Made by a program: the position numbers and the translations under genes
Notes under the pieces: generated by a model
What the model was told of the DNA's origin: nothing
The model's database searches: none
The model's input: only the letters and a program-made list of their open reading frames with translations
In this document: positions 25,324-34,666 of the stretch, in pieces
Numbering within the stretch: position 1 is the stretch's first letter
How the letters are laid out: each line of letters starts with the position of its first letter
DNA from: Paraburkholderia aromaticivorans
GTDB lineage: Bacteria; Pseudomonadota; Gammaproteobacteria; Burkholderiales; Burkholderiaceae
NCBI RefSeq assembly: GCF_002278075.1
Contig: NZ_CP022990.1
Span: forward strand, 1,302,001-1,366,000
DNA: 64,000 nt
Direction: 5' to 3'

Positions 25324-25645
25324 ACCGGACTCCTGGACGAAGGATGGCAGCCCGCCAAAAAGCAAGCTTCATGCCGTTTGTTGAACAACCGCGAAAAACC
25401 GCGTGAGCTTCCCGTACCGCCCGGATCACCGCCTGCTCTGAAGTTTGCCGCGCCTGGCCGACCGTCCGGTCGATCGAACCGAGCGCCCTTCTATTGCCAT
25501 TTCCCAAGCCGCGCACCAAAGCGGCGCAGCGCGGATGCACGATCATGCACGTAATGTGCGTTAAACCAGTGACGTCTGGCAAATGCGGCATGAAGATTGC
25601 GGCACTGTTCGCCCATGACTGCCATCCCACCTCCAGGCTCGACCG
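25324..25645. promoter_or_regulatory. Divergent intergenic region between the DUF2126 operon and the metallopeptidase gene
   Basis: 322 bp that must contain promoters in both directions. It has a perfect 12-base palindrome with two-base centre (CGACCG TC CGGTCG) at 25459-25472 that could be a shared operator. No confident -35/-10 pair was identified. Confidence 0.4.
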
Positions 25646-26992
25646 ATGAAAACCTTCCACTGCAATCATTGCTCGCACCTCGTGTTCTACGAAAACGTTC
25701 GTTGCGAACGTTGCGAGTCGTTGCTCGGCTATGTGCCTGAACTCGCGGAAATCAGCGCGTTCGAAGTCGCCGGCGAAGAACGCTGGCGCAGCCTGCATCC
25801 GGGCGCCGAAGGCGCGCTGTTCCGTCAATGCCACAACTATGCCGTCGAAAACGTCTGCAACTGGATGATCCCCGCCGACTCGCCGGACGTGCTGTGCCGG
25901 GCCTGTCAGCTGACCCTGACGATTCCGAATCTCGGCGCGCCGGACAACCGGCTTTACTGGTACCGGCTGGAGATGGCCAAGCGCCGCCTGCTCTACACTC
26001 TCGCCGAACTCGGCCTCGACGTGAAGTCGCGGCAGGCCGACCCGGAGCATGGCCTCGCCTTCGAGTTCCTCGAGGACGGCGGCGACGGGTCGCGCGTCAT
26101 GACCGGCCACGATAACGGTCTCATCACGCTGAATATCGCCGAAGCCGACGACGCCTACCGCGAGAAAGTCCGCACCGCGATGGGCGAGCCCTACCGCACC
26201 TTGCTCGGCCACTTCCGGCACGAGACCGGGCACTACTACTTCAGCCAACTGGTGGAGAACAACCCACGCTGGCTCGAGCCCTTCCGAAAGCTGTTCGGCG
26301 ACGAAAGCGCGGACTACGGCGAGGCGCTGAACGCCTACTATCGGGACGGCGCGCCGGCCGACTGGCAGGCGTCGTACATCAGCGCGTATGCCACGATGCA
26401 TCCCTGGGAAGATTGGGCCGAGACGTGGGCGCACTACATGCTGATCGTCGACGTGCTGGATACCTCGACCTCTTACGGTGTCGCGCTGCTGCCCGACGAC
26501 CCCAGCGAGCCGACGCTGACCGATCGCACGCCGGTGGAAGACGCCAGCTTCGACAATCTGATGAAGCGCTGGTTTCCGCTCACCTATGCGCTGAACAGCC
26601 TGAACCGGAGTCTCGGCATGCCGGACGGGTATCCGTTCACGCTCGCCGCGCCGGTGGTGGAGAAACTGCGCTTCGTGCATCGCGTGATCGAGGCGGCTTG
26701 CGACAAGTCTTTGCCGCGCGAAGCGGCGACGCCGCCAGGCGAGGCACCTGTGGCGCAGCCAGTGGTGCAAGCCGGGGGGCAGCCAGCAGCGCAAGCCGGT
26801 GCCGCGCCGGCCGAACCCATCGCGGCGCAGCCAGCCGCGCCAGTCGAGGCTTCCCCGGCTCCGCAGGCTCCGGCTCAGCCGGTGGACGCCCCGGCGCCGC
26901 CGCTGGAGCCAGTGGCGTCCGAACCACCGTTGCAGCCTGAGCCCGCCACCGTCCAGCCGGCTACGTCGAAGCGGCCCATGCGGCGGCGCTAA
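25646..26992 (+). CDS. Zinc-ribbon HExxH metallopeptidase (putative zinc-binding peptidase family)
   Basis: 448-residue protein. An N-terminal zinc ribbon (C6, C9, C20, C23) is followed by a second cysteine set (C62, C71, C84, C87) and a zincin core with HETGH (His192, Glu193, His196) and the likely third ligand Glu259 in WEDWAETWAHY. The last 100 residues are a Pro/Ala/Glu/Gln-rich tail with no fold visible. The family is recurrently found beside alpha-E/ATP-grasp/transglutaminase operons, and here it is divergent from that operon, so it may process the same unknown product. Length without the tail fits the family. Confidence 0.88.
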   Translation: MKTFHCNHCSHLVFYENVRCERCESLLGYVPELAEISAFEVAGEERWRSLHPGAEGALFRQCHNYAVENVCNWMIPADSPDVLCRACQLTLTIPNLGAPDNRLYWYRLEMAKRRLLYTLAELGLDVKSRQADPEHGLAFEFLEDGGDGSRVMTGHDNGLITLNIAEADDAYREKVRTAMGEPYRTLLGHFRHETGHYYFSQLVENNPRWLEPFRKLFGDESADYGEALNAYYRDGAPADWQASYISAYATMHPWEDWAETWAHYMLIVDVLDTSTSYGVALLPDDPSEPTLTDRTPVEDASFDNLMKRWFPLTYALNSLNRSLGMPDGYPFTLAAPVVEKLRFVHRVIEAACDKSLPREAATPPGEAPVAQPVVQAGGQPAAQAGAAPAEPIAAQPAAPVEASPAPQAPAQPVDAPAPPLEPVASEPPLQPEPATVQPATSKRPMRRR

Positions 26993-27264
26993 GAACAGTC
27001 TCGAAGCGCGCTCGCACTCGAAGGCCTCTGCCACAGTCCTTCTCAAAATAAGACTCCTCCTAGATGCAGCCCGGTCGAATTCTTTGACAATCGGATTCCG
27101 TTGGCGACACGCAGTTAGTGGAAATCGCCCTCAGCCGGCGCGACGTGCTTCCGGGCATACGTCGCAAGCGGCTGTGGGTGTCACGCGCCCCGTCGCCCGC
27201 CTTCCTGTCATTGACCGCAACGCGCGTGCGGAACAACGCACGCCGTTCACCCTCGACCCCAGCC

Positions 27265-29124
27265 ATGAGCACCGAATTTTCCCTCGATCGATTCGAATCC
27301 CAGATCCAGTCCCGTGACTACGACGCCGCGCACGAGGAGTTCTGCGCACTGCTCAGAACGCTGAGCGAAAAGCGCGGCACGCTCGGCAGCGAGCGCTTTG
27401 CCCGCAGCAGTCCGAACTCGCCCGGCGACGAGGCGTCGCTGCGCACCCTCCAGCGCATCGCCGACGGATTCACCGCGCTGTTTTCCGCGCCCGAGTACAC
27501 GCTCGCAGCGGAAAAAATGAACACCATGTTCTGGGGGCGGCCGTGGATCAACATGATCTTCGCCGTGACGTCGTATGGTTCGACCGACCACATCGTGCAC
27601 GCGCTGCTCGACGCCGCCGCGGACAGCAACGACGCCGCCACGCGCGATGCCTTGACGCGCAAGCAACTCGTGCTCTACACCTCGGGCTCGCAATACGATA
27701 TCGATTTCGCCGACCTCCACCGGTGCGATCCGGTGCTCGCCACCAGCCTCGGCATTTCGATCGTCAGCGCGGCGGTGCATATTTCCCCCGCCGCGCACGA
27801 AAAACGCGAACGGCTGCTCGCCTGGCTGCCGGACGCGCTGGATACCATCGAAGACCTCGACGACTTGCCGACCGCCGCCGTGTGCGGCGCCTACATGCAT
27901 TGCAGCTACTCGACCTCGCCCGAGCGGCATGCGATCAAGCGCAGCATCAACAAACTGGTTCGCAGAAAGCTGGAGACGCTCGGCCTGCTCGATCATGAAG
28001 CGAGCGTCGCACGCTCGCCGTTGAAACGGCGCGAGCCGAACCGCAAGCCGGTGATGCTGGTGGTGCTCGAATGGTTCACGGGCGGCCATTCGATCTACCG
28101 CACCCATTCACGCACGATGCTCGCCGCGCGCCAATACTTCGAAGTCGTCGCGTTCGGCGAGGCGCAGCATGTCGACGAAACGGGGCGCGCGATTTTCGAC
28201 CGTTTCGTCGAATTCGAGCATCCGGAATATATCGGCGACTGCATCCGCCAGATCCAGGCATTCGCCACGCGCGAGCAGCCCGACGTGCTCTATATGCCGA
28301 GCGTCGGCATGTTCTCGCATACGATCTTTCTGTCGAACCTGCGCGTCGCGCCGCTACAGATCGCGGGGCTCGGCCACCCGGCGACGATGCATGCGGCGCA
28401 TATGGATTACGTGAGCGTCGAAGAGGATTTCGTCGGCGATCCGGCGTGCTTCAGCGAAACAATGATGCGTTTGCCAAAGGATGGCCAACCATACGTGCCG
28501 TCGCAACTGCTCACCGAGATCGTGCCGTGCGTTCCGGTGCGCGGCGACGTCGTCAACATCGGGGTGACCGCCAGTGCGATGAAGATCAATCCGCTCTTTC
28601 TCGAGACCTGCAAGGCGATCGTTCGCACCGCTCGCGTGCCGGTCAAATTCCATTTCTTGACCTGCTGGAGCGAAAGCATCGATCTGGCGTACGTCAGAAA
28701 GTCGATTCACGCGACACTGCCGGAATCGAGCGTGGACGTGTACGGTTCGCTCGACTATCCGACGTATCTAAAGGTCCTCAACACGATGGACATGTTCGTG
28801 AGCCCGTTCCCGTTCGGCAACACGAACGGCATCGTCGATTCGTTCACGATGGGCCTGCCCGGCGTCAATCTGTGCGGACGCGAAGTATTCGAACACATCG
28901 ACAGCGGCCTCTTCGAGCGCGCCGGCCTGCCGTCGTGGCTGACAACTCACTCGACCGGCGAATACGTGCGCGCCGCCGCCCGGCTGGCCGAGCAGCACGA
29001 TGAGCGCGAAGCGTTGCGGCGGCATCTGATCGATGGAAAAGCCGTCGAACGGATTTTCGCGGGACGTCCGCAGGCGTTCGGCGAAGCCGTCATGGCGTTG
29101 CTGGAGGGTCTGCGCAAAACATAA
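27265..29124 (+). CDS. HMW1C/SPINDLY-like glycosyltransferase (GT41)
   Basis: 619 residues from the ATG giving MSTEFSLDRF; the longer open frame upstream looks non-coding. The N-terminal half is helical, the C-terminal half a GT-B fold with marks of the HMW1C/ApNGT branch of GT41: LGHPATMHAAHMDYV, then VSVEEDFVGDP, then PFPFGNTNGIVDSFTMGLPG and EVFEHIDSGLFERAGLPSWL. Members of this branch transfer glucose or galactose to asparagines of adhesins in the cytoplasm; others are O-GlcNAc-like. No adhesin or two-partner secretion gene is adjacent, so the acceptor is unknown. A strong terminator follows the stop. Confidence 0.85.
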   Translation: MSTEFSLDRFESQIQSRDYDAAHEEFCALLRTLSEKRGTLGSERFARSSPNSPGDEASLRTLQRIADGFTALFSAPEYTLAAEKMNTMFWGRPWINMIFAVTSYGSTDHIVHALLDAAADSNDAATRDALTRKQLVLYTSGSQYDIDFADLHRCDPVLATSLGISIVSAAVHISPAAHEKRERLLAWLPDALDTIEDLDDLPTAAVCGAYMHCSYSTSPERHAIKRSINKLVRRKLETLGLLDHEASVARSPLKRREPNRKPVMLVVLEWFTGGHSIYRTHSRTMLAARQYFEVVAFGEAQHVDETGRAIFDRFVEFEHPEYIGDCIRQIQAFATREQPDVLYMPSVGMFSHTIFLSNLRVAPLQIAGLGHPATMHAAHMDYVSVEEDFVGDPACFSETMMRLPKDGQPYVPSQLLTEIVPCVPVRGDVVNIGVTASAMKINPLFLETCKAIVRTARVPVKFHFLTCWSESIDLAYVRKSIHATLPESSVDVYGSLDYPTYLKVLNTMDMFVSPFPFGNTNGIVDSFTMGLPGVNLCGREVFEHIDSGLFERAGLPSWLTTHSTGEYVRAAARLAEQHDEREALRRHLIDGKAVERIFAGRPQAFGEAVMALLEGLRKT

Positions 29125-29145
29125 GCGGCGATTCCTCGTCAACTG

Positions 29146-29184
29146 ACGGGCCGCGGCGGAACAGGTTCCGTCGCGGCCCGTTTT
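29146..29184 (+). terminator. Rho-independent terminator after the GT41 gene
   Basis: ACGGGCCGCG pairs with CGCGGCCCGT (29146-29155 with 29172-29181), with further partial pairing inside, followed directly by TTTTC. It begins 21 bp after the stop codon. Confidence 0.8.
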
Positions 29185-29259
29185 CACATCTGGGCGATTC
29201 CAACAAGGCGCCGGACCAACGCCGGCCGGCGCGTCGTAGAGGGCGGCCGGTGCCCGAAC

Positions 29260-30531
29260 TCAATAGGCGACGTAAGGGCCCATGCCGCCCGGCGTCGGCT
29301 GCTGCTCGACGGCGGCGTACACATTGCGGCCGTAGAAGAACGGCAATCCCCAATCGAAAATGGTCGACTGCACGAAAGCCGGTCCCGCCAGCAGCGGCAG
29401 CGCCGAATCGCCGCTATACGTGTGCGCAATCGTCGTGGCGTTGCCGACGCTGAAATTCACCGCGCTCGTGGTGCCGTTCACGCCCTGGATCATCGCGCTC
29501 AATTGCTCGGTCGAAACCGGGCAGTAGTACGCATTGTTCGGGCTCGCGCACACCGGCAACGCGCTGGTCTGGAAGAACAGTCCGGTCGAGCCGCTGTCCA
29601 GAATACTGTGCGAATACGTGGTGCCGTTCTGCACGGTCGTGAAGGTGCCGTTCGACGGACTCACGCCGATCACCTGTGCGCCGCCGAGCATATTGTTGGT
29701 CTGCGTGCCGATGCCGAACACCAGTTGCCCGCTGACCGACTGCGCGGCGCCCGACACCGTCGGCAGGCTCAGCATCGAACCGTTGTTGTCGGTGGCGAAG
29801 TACGGAATCGGATTGGCGACCTGAAGTTCTTCCGCAAGCGGAATCGACGTGCACGTCGTGCCGGTGCAGCCGTAATACGTGCCGGCCAGCGCCTGCTGCA
29901 CGCAGTTCGCGCCGCAGTCGTGCTTGAACACGCCGATCCCGAGAATGCCGTTGGCCTGCAACGCGGCCGGCGTGTTGCGCGATGCGCCGACGCTCGCGCA
30001 ATCGACAGGCAGCGATGCGTAGTTCGGGTCGATCACCTGGATCGGCAGCGAGGCGGCTTTTTCGCCGGCAATCCGCAAATCCGCGAGCTTCACCGCGCCC
30101 CACGTGTAGCCGTCGAAAAACTGCATGCATTCGGCGACCGGATGGCCCGAGGCGTCTTTCTGTTGCGGCAACGTCATCGATGCGGCCAGTTGGGAAGCAA
30201 ATAGGCGCACGCCCCACGACCCGGTATCGACCAGCACGTGGTCGATGGTTTGGCACTGCGCCGTACCTGGCGCGCAAATCGTGATGCTGACGAACGGCAT
30301 GTTCGGCACGGCGCTCACGCCGGCGTCGACCGTCACGCGCACGGCGTTCGCGGCCAGCACTTGCGACGACGGCGCGGTGTTGATCACGCTGGGTCCGGCC
30401 GTGTTCGAACTGCCGGAGTTGGCCGCGCTGCTGGAACCGCCGGAGCCGCCGCCCCCGCCGCCGCAAGCACTGACGAGCAACGCGAGCAGCGCCGCGCACA
30501 GCAGGGTCTTGAGAGAAAACGTGAGACGCAT
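29260..30531 (-). CDS. DUF3443 lipoprotein
   Basis: 423 residues from the ATG giving MRLTFSLK, selected because a lipoprotein signal peptide (LLVSAC lipobox, Cys about residue 21) follows at once; the 75 extra codons of the open frame upstream are Arg-rich noise. A run of Gly and Ser after the lipid-bearing Cys forms a flexible tether, then a pepsin-like beta-rich domain appears (LVDTGSWGVRLFASQL near residue 95 and SILDSGSTGLFFQT near 310 look like the two DTG/DSG loops of retropepsin-like folds). The DUF3443 family has no known function. It is 11 bp downstream of a DUF2844 gene, its habitual partner. Confidence 0.88.
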   Translation of the reverse strand: MRLTFSLKTLLCAALLALLVSACGGGGGGSGGSSSAANSGSSNTAGPSVINTAPSSQVLAANAVRVTVDAGVSAVPNMPFVSITICAPGTAQCQTIDHVLVDTGSWGVRLFASQLAASMTLPQQKDASGHPVAECMQFFDGYTWGAVKLADLRIAGEKAASLPIQVIDPNYASLPVDCASVGASRNTPAALQANGILGIGVFKHDCGANCVQQALAGTYYGCTGTTCTSIPLAEELQVANPIPYFATDNNGSMLSLPTVSGAAQSVSGQLVFGIGTQTNNMLGGAQVIGVSPSNGTFTTVQNGTTYSHSILDSGSTGLFFQTSALPVCASPNNAYYCPVSTEQLSAMIQGVNGTTSAVNFSVGNATTIAHTYSGDSALPLLAGPAFVQSTIFDWGLPFFYGRNVYAAVEQQPTPGGMGPYVAY

Positions 30532-30542
30532 GATCCGCACCG

Positions 30543-31001
30543 TTATTGAATGACGCCGGCATCGACGCCCACGGGCACCGCTTGCGGCAGATACGCATGG
30601 CCGGCGAACGCGCGCAGATGCCCGCCGGAGTACACCACCAGATCGCTGCTGGAAACCGCGAGCGGCGTACCACGGCGCGTCGTGGTGGCGGCGACGTAGG
30701 TGTCGAACGATGCCCCCAGCATGGATTTCAGATCCGGCAGCGTCGGGCCTTCCCACGCGACGCCGAATACGATGCCGTTGGGTGCGACGTACTCGCGCAC
30801 CTGCGTGCCGGACGGCAGCGTCATCAGATGAACCGAATACGCGCTTTGCGTAGTAGCCGTGTGAGCGACCGCGCGCAGGCGGGACTGATCGCTGTCTGCG
30901 CTGCTGACGTTCTGGCCGAGCGTCGCGTGCGCGGCAAACGACAGCGCGCAGCTTGCCCCGAGCATTGCGCGAGCAATGCGGGAATAGAGCATCGGTTTCA
31001 A
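30543..31001 (-). CDS. DUF2844 secreted protein
   Basis: About 152 residues. Start taken at a TTG (giving LKPMLYSRIARAM) because AAGGA lies six bases upstream; an ATG three codons later (30992) is the alternative. A signal peptide with cleavage near SFAAHA precedes a small domain (STQSAYSVHLMTLPSGTQVR-like region, then the FGVAWEGPTLPDL motif) found in DUF2844 proteins. It pairs with the DUF3443 gene in one operon, a pair common in Burkholderiaceae, function unknown. Confidence 0.82.
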   Translation of the reverse strand: MKPMLYSRIARAMLGASCALSFAAHATLGQNVSSADSDQSRLRAVAHTATTQSAYSVHLMTLPSGTQVREYVAPNGIVFGVAWEGPTLPDLKSMLGASFDTYVAATTTRRGTPLAVSSSDLVVYSGGHLRAFAGHAYLPQAVPVGVDAGVIQ

Positions 31002-31451
31002 GAGAATTCCTTCGAGGTGAAACGTTCGTGACCGCGCATCGAGCCGGTCACGAACCGGAAGCCAGGGGCGCACGCCTCGCCGGTGGTGCCGGTACGGCAT
31101 TCACGCGGGTTAGCTGCGTGAATGCGTCTACGGAGTGGTGGCGCGAAACTTTAGGCAACGCGGCGAGGCGCAGCAATCGTTTGCGCAACGATTTGAACTT
31201 TTCGCCCGCACGACGACGTTCGAGCCTGTTTGATTTTTCAGGACCGGATCGCCGACGGGCACTGCTTGAGCACAGGTTTTCCGTTTAGCGTCCGTTTAAA
31301 GCGAACAACGGTGTCAGTGCCCACGGCCTATGCAGAAAAAGATTCATGCGCACAGCATTGCGCGATCGATGTAAGAAAACGCCGAAAAGATCGCGTCGAG
31401 CGATTGTTTTCCTCTGACGATACAAGGCGCCGTAATGCTGTTACACGGCAC
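31002..31451. other. Intergenic region upstream of DUF2844
   Basis: 450 bp with lower GC content than its surroundings. It should contain the promoter of the DUF2844-DUF3443 operon. Open frames across it (plus strand 31230-31652 among them) lack codon bias or family features and are not believed. Confidence 0.45.
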
Positions 31452-31490
31452 AAAAAAATGCCGTGGATGACTGGACGGTCAACCACGGCA
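31452..31490 (-). terminator. Rho-independent terminator of the phasin gene
   Basis: TGCCGTGG (31459-31466) pairs with CCACGGCA (31483-31490); on the minus strand seven consecutive T follow (31458-31452). It is 72 bp past the phasin stop codon. Confidence 0.85.
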
Positions 31491-31561
31491 CGGGTCATCC
31501 GAGGAGCACGCCTGCGGCGCGATTCCGAAGAGCCGAGCGTTTCGACGTGTCGGCGGATGCG

Positions 31562-31984
31562 TTACTTCTTCTGCTGCAGGAGCGACTTCAGCTCCTGTAC
31601 GTTTTCCTCTACGCGTTTTGCGATCACCGCATACGATTCGGCTTGCGTCTGATAGGCCGCTTGCGCCAGTTGTTGCATATCGGCAAGCGACTTGTGCAGG
31701 CTCTGCTGGATCAACTCGGCGGCCTTGCCCGAAGGCGCGGCGCCGCCGGCCGATAGCTGGCCGGTCAGCGACTGCAATTCGCTCAGCGTCGAGCGCAACA
31801 TATCGGCCTGCTTCTGCGCGAGCGACTGCATGCCCTGGAAAGCCGTCTGATTCGCCTGAACCAGTGCTTCGACATCCTTGCGTCGCGCTTCCATGATGGC
31901 GGGTACGTCGAAGCCGGGGAGCTTGAACTGCTCCAGCATTTTGGTGAAATCGCCAAACGGATTGGCGGCGTCAGGTCGGTCCAT
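31562..31984 (-). CDS. Phasin family protein (polyhydroxyalkanoate granule)
   Basis: 140-residue, almost fully helical protein without signal peptide: NPFGDFTKMLEQFKLPGFD at the N-terminus is the usual granule-associated phasin start, followed by Ala/Gln-rich amphipathic coiled-coil sequence (EALVQANQTAFQGMQSLAQ and QQLAQAAYQTQAESYAVI). Phasins coat polyhydroxyalkanoate granules and can influence their number and size. It is monocistronic, with a clear terminator downstream and a long leader region upstream. Identification by pattern, fairly sure. Confidence 0.9.
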   Translation of the reverse strand: MDRPDAANPFGDFTKMLEQFKLPGFDVPAIMEARRKDVEALVQANQTAFQGMQSLAQKQADMLRSTLSELQSLTGQLSAGGAAPSGKAAELIQQSLHKSLADMQQLAQAAYQTQAESYAVIAKRVEENVQELKSLLQQKK

Positions 31985-32905
31985 GCGAAATCCTCCTTAA
32001 CGGTTGAGTACCCACCGGCGGTGCGTTGCCACGCTGTGTTGCCGTGACGCATGCACTGGCGGCTTCGCGTGCGCCGGGCGCCCCGCAGAGGTTTGCGGCT
32101 TCTGGGGTCGGACGGCACATCGCTCCAATCATGCGCCATCCGGAAACAATGCGCCAGCGGGCACACCCTGGCCGCATAGCGTCGAGTGCATTCGCGGGGC
32201 GCGGACCGCCGCCATGCGGTACGAAAGGCCCGGTCGCCGACTCGTTGACGCTTCGCGCGCGGGCGTTTTTTTCCGCCCTTGACTGGCGAGCGGCAACGCC
32301 TGCTTTCGAGCCGCCGCCTGGAAGCGCTCCCGCCAACCAGCCGCGCAGTCCATTCGGCACGCTGCGTTGGCTTGCCCACATTGCCGCTTCTTTCGCCGCT
32401 GTTTTTCTTCCGTCAGGTGATTAGGATATGAGCACTGCAAACGCTGGTTTCTTGGTGAAGAATGCCCTATCCGCTGAACCTGGCCGTCGCCGCCTTCCTG
32501 CTGGTTTTCGTCCTTGGCTGCATCATCAAACTCGCCTTGAGCTGACGTTCGATCCACCAGCCGCCGCACGCGCGGTCGCACGACTTTAGGCCGCTTGCCG
32601 GCGCGCCCGATTCTCACCCGCACCTCCCCTCTTTCCCGCCAGGTCCGATGACTTTCGCCACGCGCGAAAGCCGTGCGCAGCGCCGCTTGCCGCTGTGACA
32701 TAGGGCGAAATAATTGTTGAATGGAGTTCGGGAAGTGACTCGCCCATACTTCGTTTCGCTGCCGGTGCGTATGAAACAGAACGCATGAGATCAAGGGTGC
32801 TTCACGTGCGAGACGGCTCGCCGATGATCAACGATCCTACGGTTGCCCGATCATCGGAAGACCCGTTCGACCATACCGGCACCGCGTGCCGACGACAGGA
32901 TCAAC
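31985..32905. other. Long intergenic region between phasin and DUF4410 genes
   Basis: About 920 bp between divergent genes. Both promoters must lie here. The only short frame that looks protein-like is a 27-codon hydrophobic one at 32462. Other longer frames on both strands are Arg/Ala/Pro-rich and are treated as noise. Confidence 0.45.
32462..32545 (+). CDS. Candidate 27-residue single-span membrane peptide
   Basis: A short frame starting MPYPLNLAV and reading one continuous hydrophobic helix (AAFLLVFVLGCIIKLAL) with a stop two residues later. A weak GGTGAAG precedes the ATG. The composition (almost all Leu, Val, Ala, Ile, Phe) is unlike the Arg-rich noise frames around it, but no family is recognised and there is no conservation evidence. 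Confidence 0.3.
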   Translation: MPYPLNLAVAAFLLVFVLGCIIKLALS

Positions 32906-33673
32906 ATGTTGACTTCAGTGAAATTCCTCAAAAGAAATGCCGCCCGTTTTGCCTGCGCCGCGATGGTCTGCTGCGGCGCGTTGCTGACCGGCTGCGCGAG
33001 CGGCAGCATCGACAATGCCAGCACGGCGAGCACGCCGGCCCACGTGCGGCCGGACAACATTTATGTCTACACGTTCGACGCCAGCCCGGACCAGGTCAAA
33101 CTGGACGGCGGCATGATGCAAAAGATGAAGACGCAACTGGAAGGTTCGTCCGCCGCGCAAAAGCAGGCCGCTGATGCCGCCGCGGTCCGCGAGCAGGTCG
33201 CCAACGAAATCGTGCATCAATTGCAATCAATGGGTCTGCGTGCCATCCGCTCGGATATTCCCGCGCCCGCCGATCAGAACGTGCTGCTCGTGCAAGGCAG
33301 CTTCGGCACGATCGACTCGGGCAATCGCCGCCGCCGCATGCTGATCGGCCTCGGTGCGGGCAAGAGCGAGGTCAGCAGTTCGGTGCAGATTCTGTATAAG
33401 CCCGCGGGCGGCACGCCGCGACTGGTGCAGACCTTCAACGCCAGCGCGGATAGCGGCAAGGCGCCGGGCATGGGCGAGACGGCGGGCGTCGGCGCGGCGG
33501 CCGGCAGTGTCGCGACTGCGGCGGTAGCGGGCGGCGGCTTGCATGCCGTATCCGAAACCCAGCGCGCCGGGGTGTCGGCAGATGCGAAGCGCCTCGCTGA
33601 CGCGGTGGCGAAGCAGATCGGAGAGATCGGCGTGAGCGGCGGCTGGCTCTCGACGGCCCACATCCAAGGCTGA
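32906..33673 (+). CDS. DUF4410 lipoprotein
   Basis: 255 residues from the ATG with AGGA upstream. Lipoprotein signal with lipobox LLTGCASG (Cys about residue 27). The mature part starts RPDNIYVYTFDASPDQVKLD, a DUF4410 hallmark, continues with an alpha/beta region (VLLVQGSFGTIDSGNRRRRM) and a Gly/Ala-rich membrane-like segment near residues 185-215. Expected in the periplasm attached to a membrane; function unknown. Convergent with the RibD-like gene; a short 6-bp-stem hairpin at 33685-33700 lies between. Confidence 0.85.
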   Translation: MLTSVKFLKRNAARFACAAMVCCGALLTGCASGSIDNASTASTPAHVRPDNIYVYTFDASPDQVKLDGGMMQKMKTQLEGSSAAQKQAADAAAVREQVANEIVHQLQSMGLRAIRSDIPAPADQNVLLVQGSFGTIDSGNRRRRMLIGLGAGKSEVSSSVQILYKPAGGTPRLVQTFNASADSGKAPGMGETAGVGAAAGSVATAAVAGGGLHAVSETQRAGVSADAKRLADAVAKQIGEIGVSGGWLSTAHIQG

Positions 33674-33763
33674 TAACGGATCACCGCGGCAAACGCCGCG
33701 AACCGCAAATAGCGCGAATGGCGGACGGCAACGTGGACTTCGACGTCACGCTGCCGCCCGCCT

Positions 33764-34441
33764 TCAGACTTTCGTATAGCGCAGCCATACAGCATCGTGG
33801 TCCGTTTTTTCAACGGATGTGAGCTTCAGGTACGCAGGCGCTTGCCACTTCTCCATCGCCACTTCGAACGAAGAAGGATGTTCGCTGCGGCCATCCACCA
33901 GCGGCAGAATCAACACGCTCACTTCGTCGACGAGACCGGCGTTCACGAACGCGCCGCTCACATGCGAGCCGCCCTCCACGATCAGCTTCTTCACGCCGAG
34001 TTCGCGCGCCAGCGTGTGCACCACCTTGTCGAGATCGATCTCGGTCGCGCCGCCGAACACGTATGAGATGCCGATCGATTGCAGGTAAGCGAGATAGTCG
34101 TCGGCAACCCGCTCGGTCAGCACTTCGACCACGTGCGATTTGAGCGCCGTGTTGCTCTTCCACGCCACGCGCCCTTGCGGGTCGATTGAAATGGCGTATT
34201 GATCCGCGTTGTGCTCGACGAAATGATCGGTGCGAGCGACCGTGCCTTTGGCGAGCCCTTTCGGATAGTCCTCGCCGTGCGCGACCTCCTGCATGGTCAC
34301 CCGGCCGCAGATCCAGCCATCGGCTTCGAAGGTGGCGGCGGTGTTTTCGTACAGGTCCGACGCATAGTCGAGATGCCAGCCGTCGGTCAGACTACGGCCG
34401 TCCAGCGAGGACATCATGTGCGCGACGATATAGGGTTTCAT
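33764..34441 (-). CDS. RibD C-terminal-like / dihydrofolate-reductase-family protein
   Basis: 225-residue NADPH-dependent reductase fold of the RibD_C type: MSSLDGRSLTDG near the N-terminus, GRVTMQEV, then the core LGVKKLIVEGGSHVSGAFV and LVDEVSVLILPLVDG. These domains reduce pyrimidine or pteridine compounds in riboflavin-type reactions, but stand-alone copies have unknown substrates. It is 225 bp downstream of the sigma-factor gene on the same strand and may be a member of that regulon (inference from position). Confidence 0.88.
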   Translation of the reverse strand: MKPYIVAHMMSSLDGRSLTDGWHLDYASDLYENTAATFEADGWICGRVTMQEVAHGEDYPKGLAKGTVARTDHFVEHNADQYAISIDPQGRVAWKSNTALKSHVVEVLTERVADDYLAYLQSIGISYVFGGATEIDLDKVVHTLARELGVKKLIVEGGSHVSGAFVNAGLVDEVSVLILPLVDGRSEHPSSFEVAMEKWQAPAYLKLTSVEKTDHDAVWLRYTKV

Positions 34442-34666
34442 GCGACAAGCCTCCGTGTCAGATCAATGAGAAGACCTGGCAGCAAGCGGCGTTCCGCAAA
34501 CGCTGCTCGATGTAGATGAGCCGCAAGCGCCGAGGCAGCGGCATGGCCGCTGCAGTGCGCGACAATACGATTCATGCGATAACGGGCTGATCGAAGCGAA
34601 CGATGCGGGCCGCCACGGCCAGCATGACCCATGCGAGCCGTGCGGCAAGCGCGGCACGAGTAACGC

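Noticed and set aside
24896..27046. 716-codon minus-strand frame crossing the metallopeptidase and the divergent promoter region
   Set aside because: Shadow frame over two real genes on opposite strands; no domain visible.
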